A stretch of DNA of 64,000 bases from Coprococcus sp. (GTDB lineage Bacteria; Bacillota; Clostridia; Lachnospirales; Lachnospiraceae): NCBI GenBank assembly GCA_017935345.1, contig JAGBHU010000038.1, positions 1 through 64,000 on the forward strand. Reading direction: 5' to 3'. The position numbers and the translations under genes are program-made. Below the pieces are notes generated by a model, which had not been told where the DNA came from, ran no database searches, and saw only the letters and a program-made list of their open reading frames with translations. This document shows positions 63,976 through 64,000 of the stretch, piece by piece; within the stretch, counting starts at the first letter, position 1, and each line of letters starts with the position of its first letter.

Positions 63976-64000
63976 ATGCTCTCCCACTTTATTTTATTGC

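Overview
The window looks like chromosomal DNA of a low-to-moderate GC Clostridia member, most likely Lachnospiraceae. This rests on the gene families: PPi-type phosphofructokinase, CD3324-family regulator, a Phe-type T-box before pheST, split 2-hydroxyacyl-CoA dehydratase-like protein, GatCAB, DUF2752/DUF4190 pair. It also rests on sigma-A-type promoters with strong Shine-Dalgarno sites throughout. No rRNA, tRNA or CRISPR array was recognised. Species cannot be fixed from sequence reading alone.

Left end (1-4451): right part of an integrative mobilizable or conjugative element, with a relaxase (cut a few codons from its start by the window edge), a ParB-like protein, a small TnpW-like protein and a large serine recombinase. 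The element ends just before holA.

4452-11984 (minus strand): a competence locus, comEA - response regulator - histidine kinase - GerMN lipoprotein - comEC - holA. The regulator/kinase/GerMN-lipoprotein order resembles actinobacterial mtrA-mtrB-lpqB. comEC appears to have an AUA codon where its natural start should be.

12181-17768: arginine synthesis, argC-argJ-argB (minus) and argG (plus), separated by about 1 kb with recurring palindromes resembling ARG boxes and a 59-codon gene with its own promoter. Next come an orphan dehydratase-like protein and an ABC-2 exporter divergent from a NarL-type two-component system. A CD3324 regulator/methyltransferase pair, a MATE exporter, SH3 and amidase envelope proteins, an RsuA-type pseudouridine synthase and an M18 peptidase follow.

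31589-42708: tyrA-aroA (aromatic amino acids), two small membrane proteins, queA, pheT and pheS behind a T-box leader, a YihY membrane protein and a SpoIID-like protein. A strong minus-strand promoter and a perfect palindromic terminator (42807-43051) frame an unidentified structured RNA upstream of the SpoIID gene.

43143-52913: an unknown membrane-anchored protein with a DUF2156 protein, PPi-phosphofructokinase, and gltD/gltB with a palindromic site upstream of the gltB promoter. 52914-63975: cell-surface and translation genes (LCP protein, dolichyl-phosphate-glucose-synthase-like glycosyltransferase, UDP-sugar pyrophosphorylase, a ribbon-helix-helix protein, a WcaJ-type sugar transferase, gatCAB and a CDP-glycerol transferase).

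Two dispersed repeat families connect distant intergenic regions. One is a roughly 110-bp palindrome at 44830-44942 and, inverted, at 54990-55100. The other is an intergenic repeat at 17719-17866 and 54967-55215, whose second copy carries the palindrome inside its hairpin.
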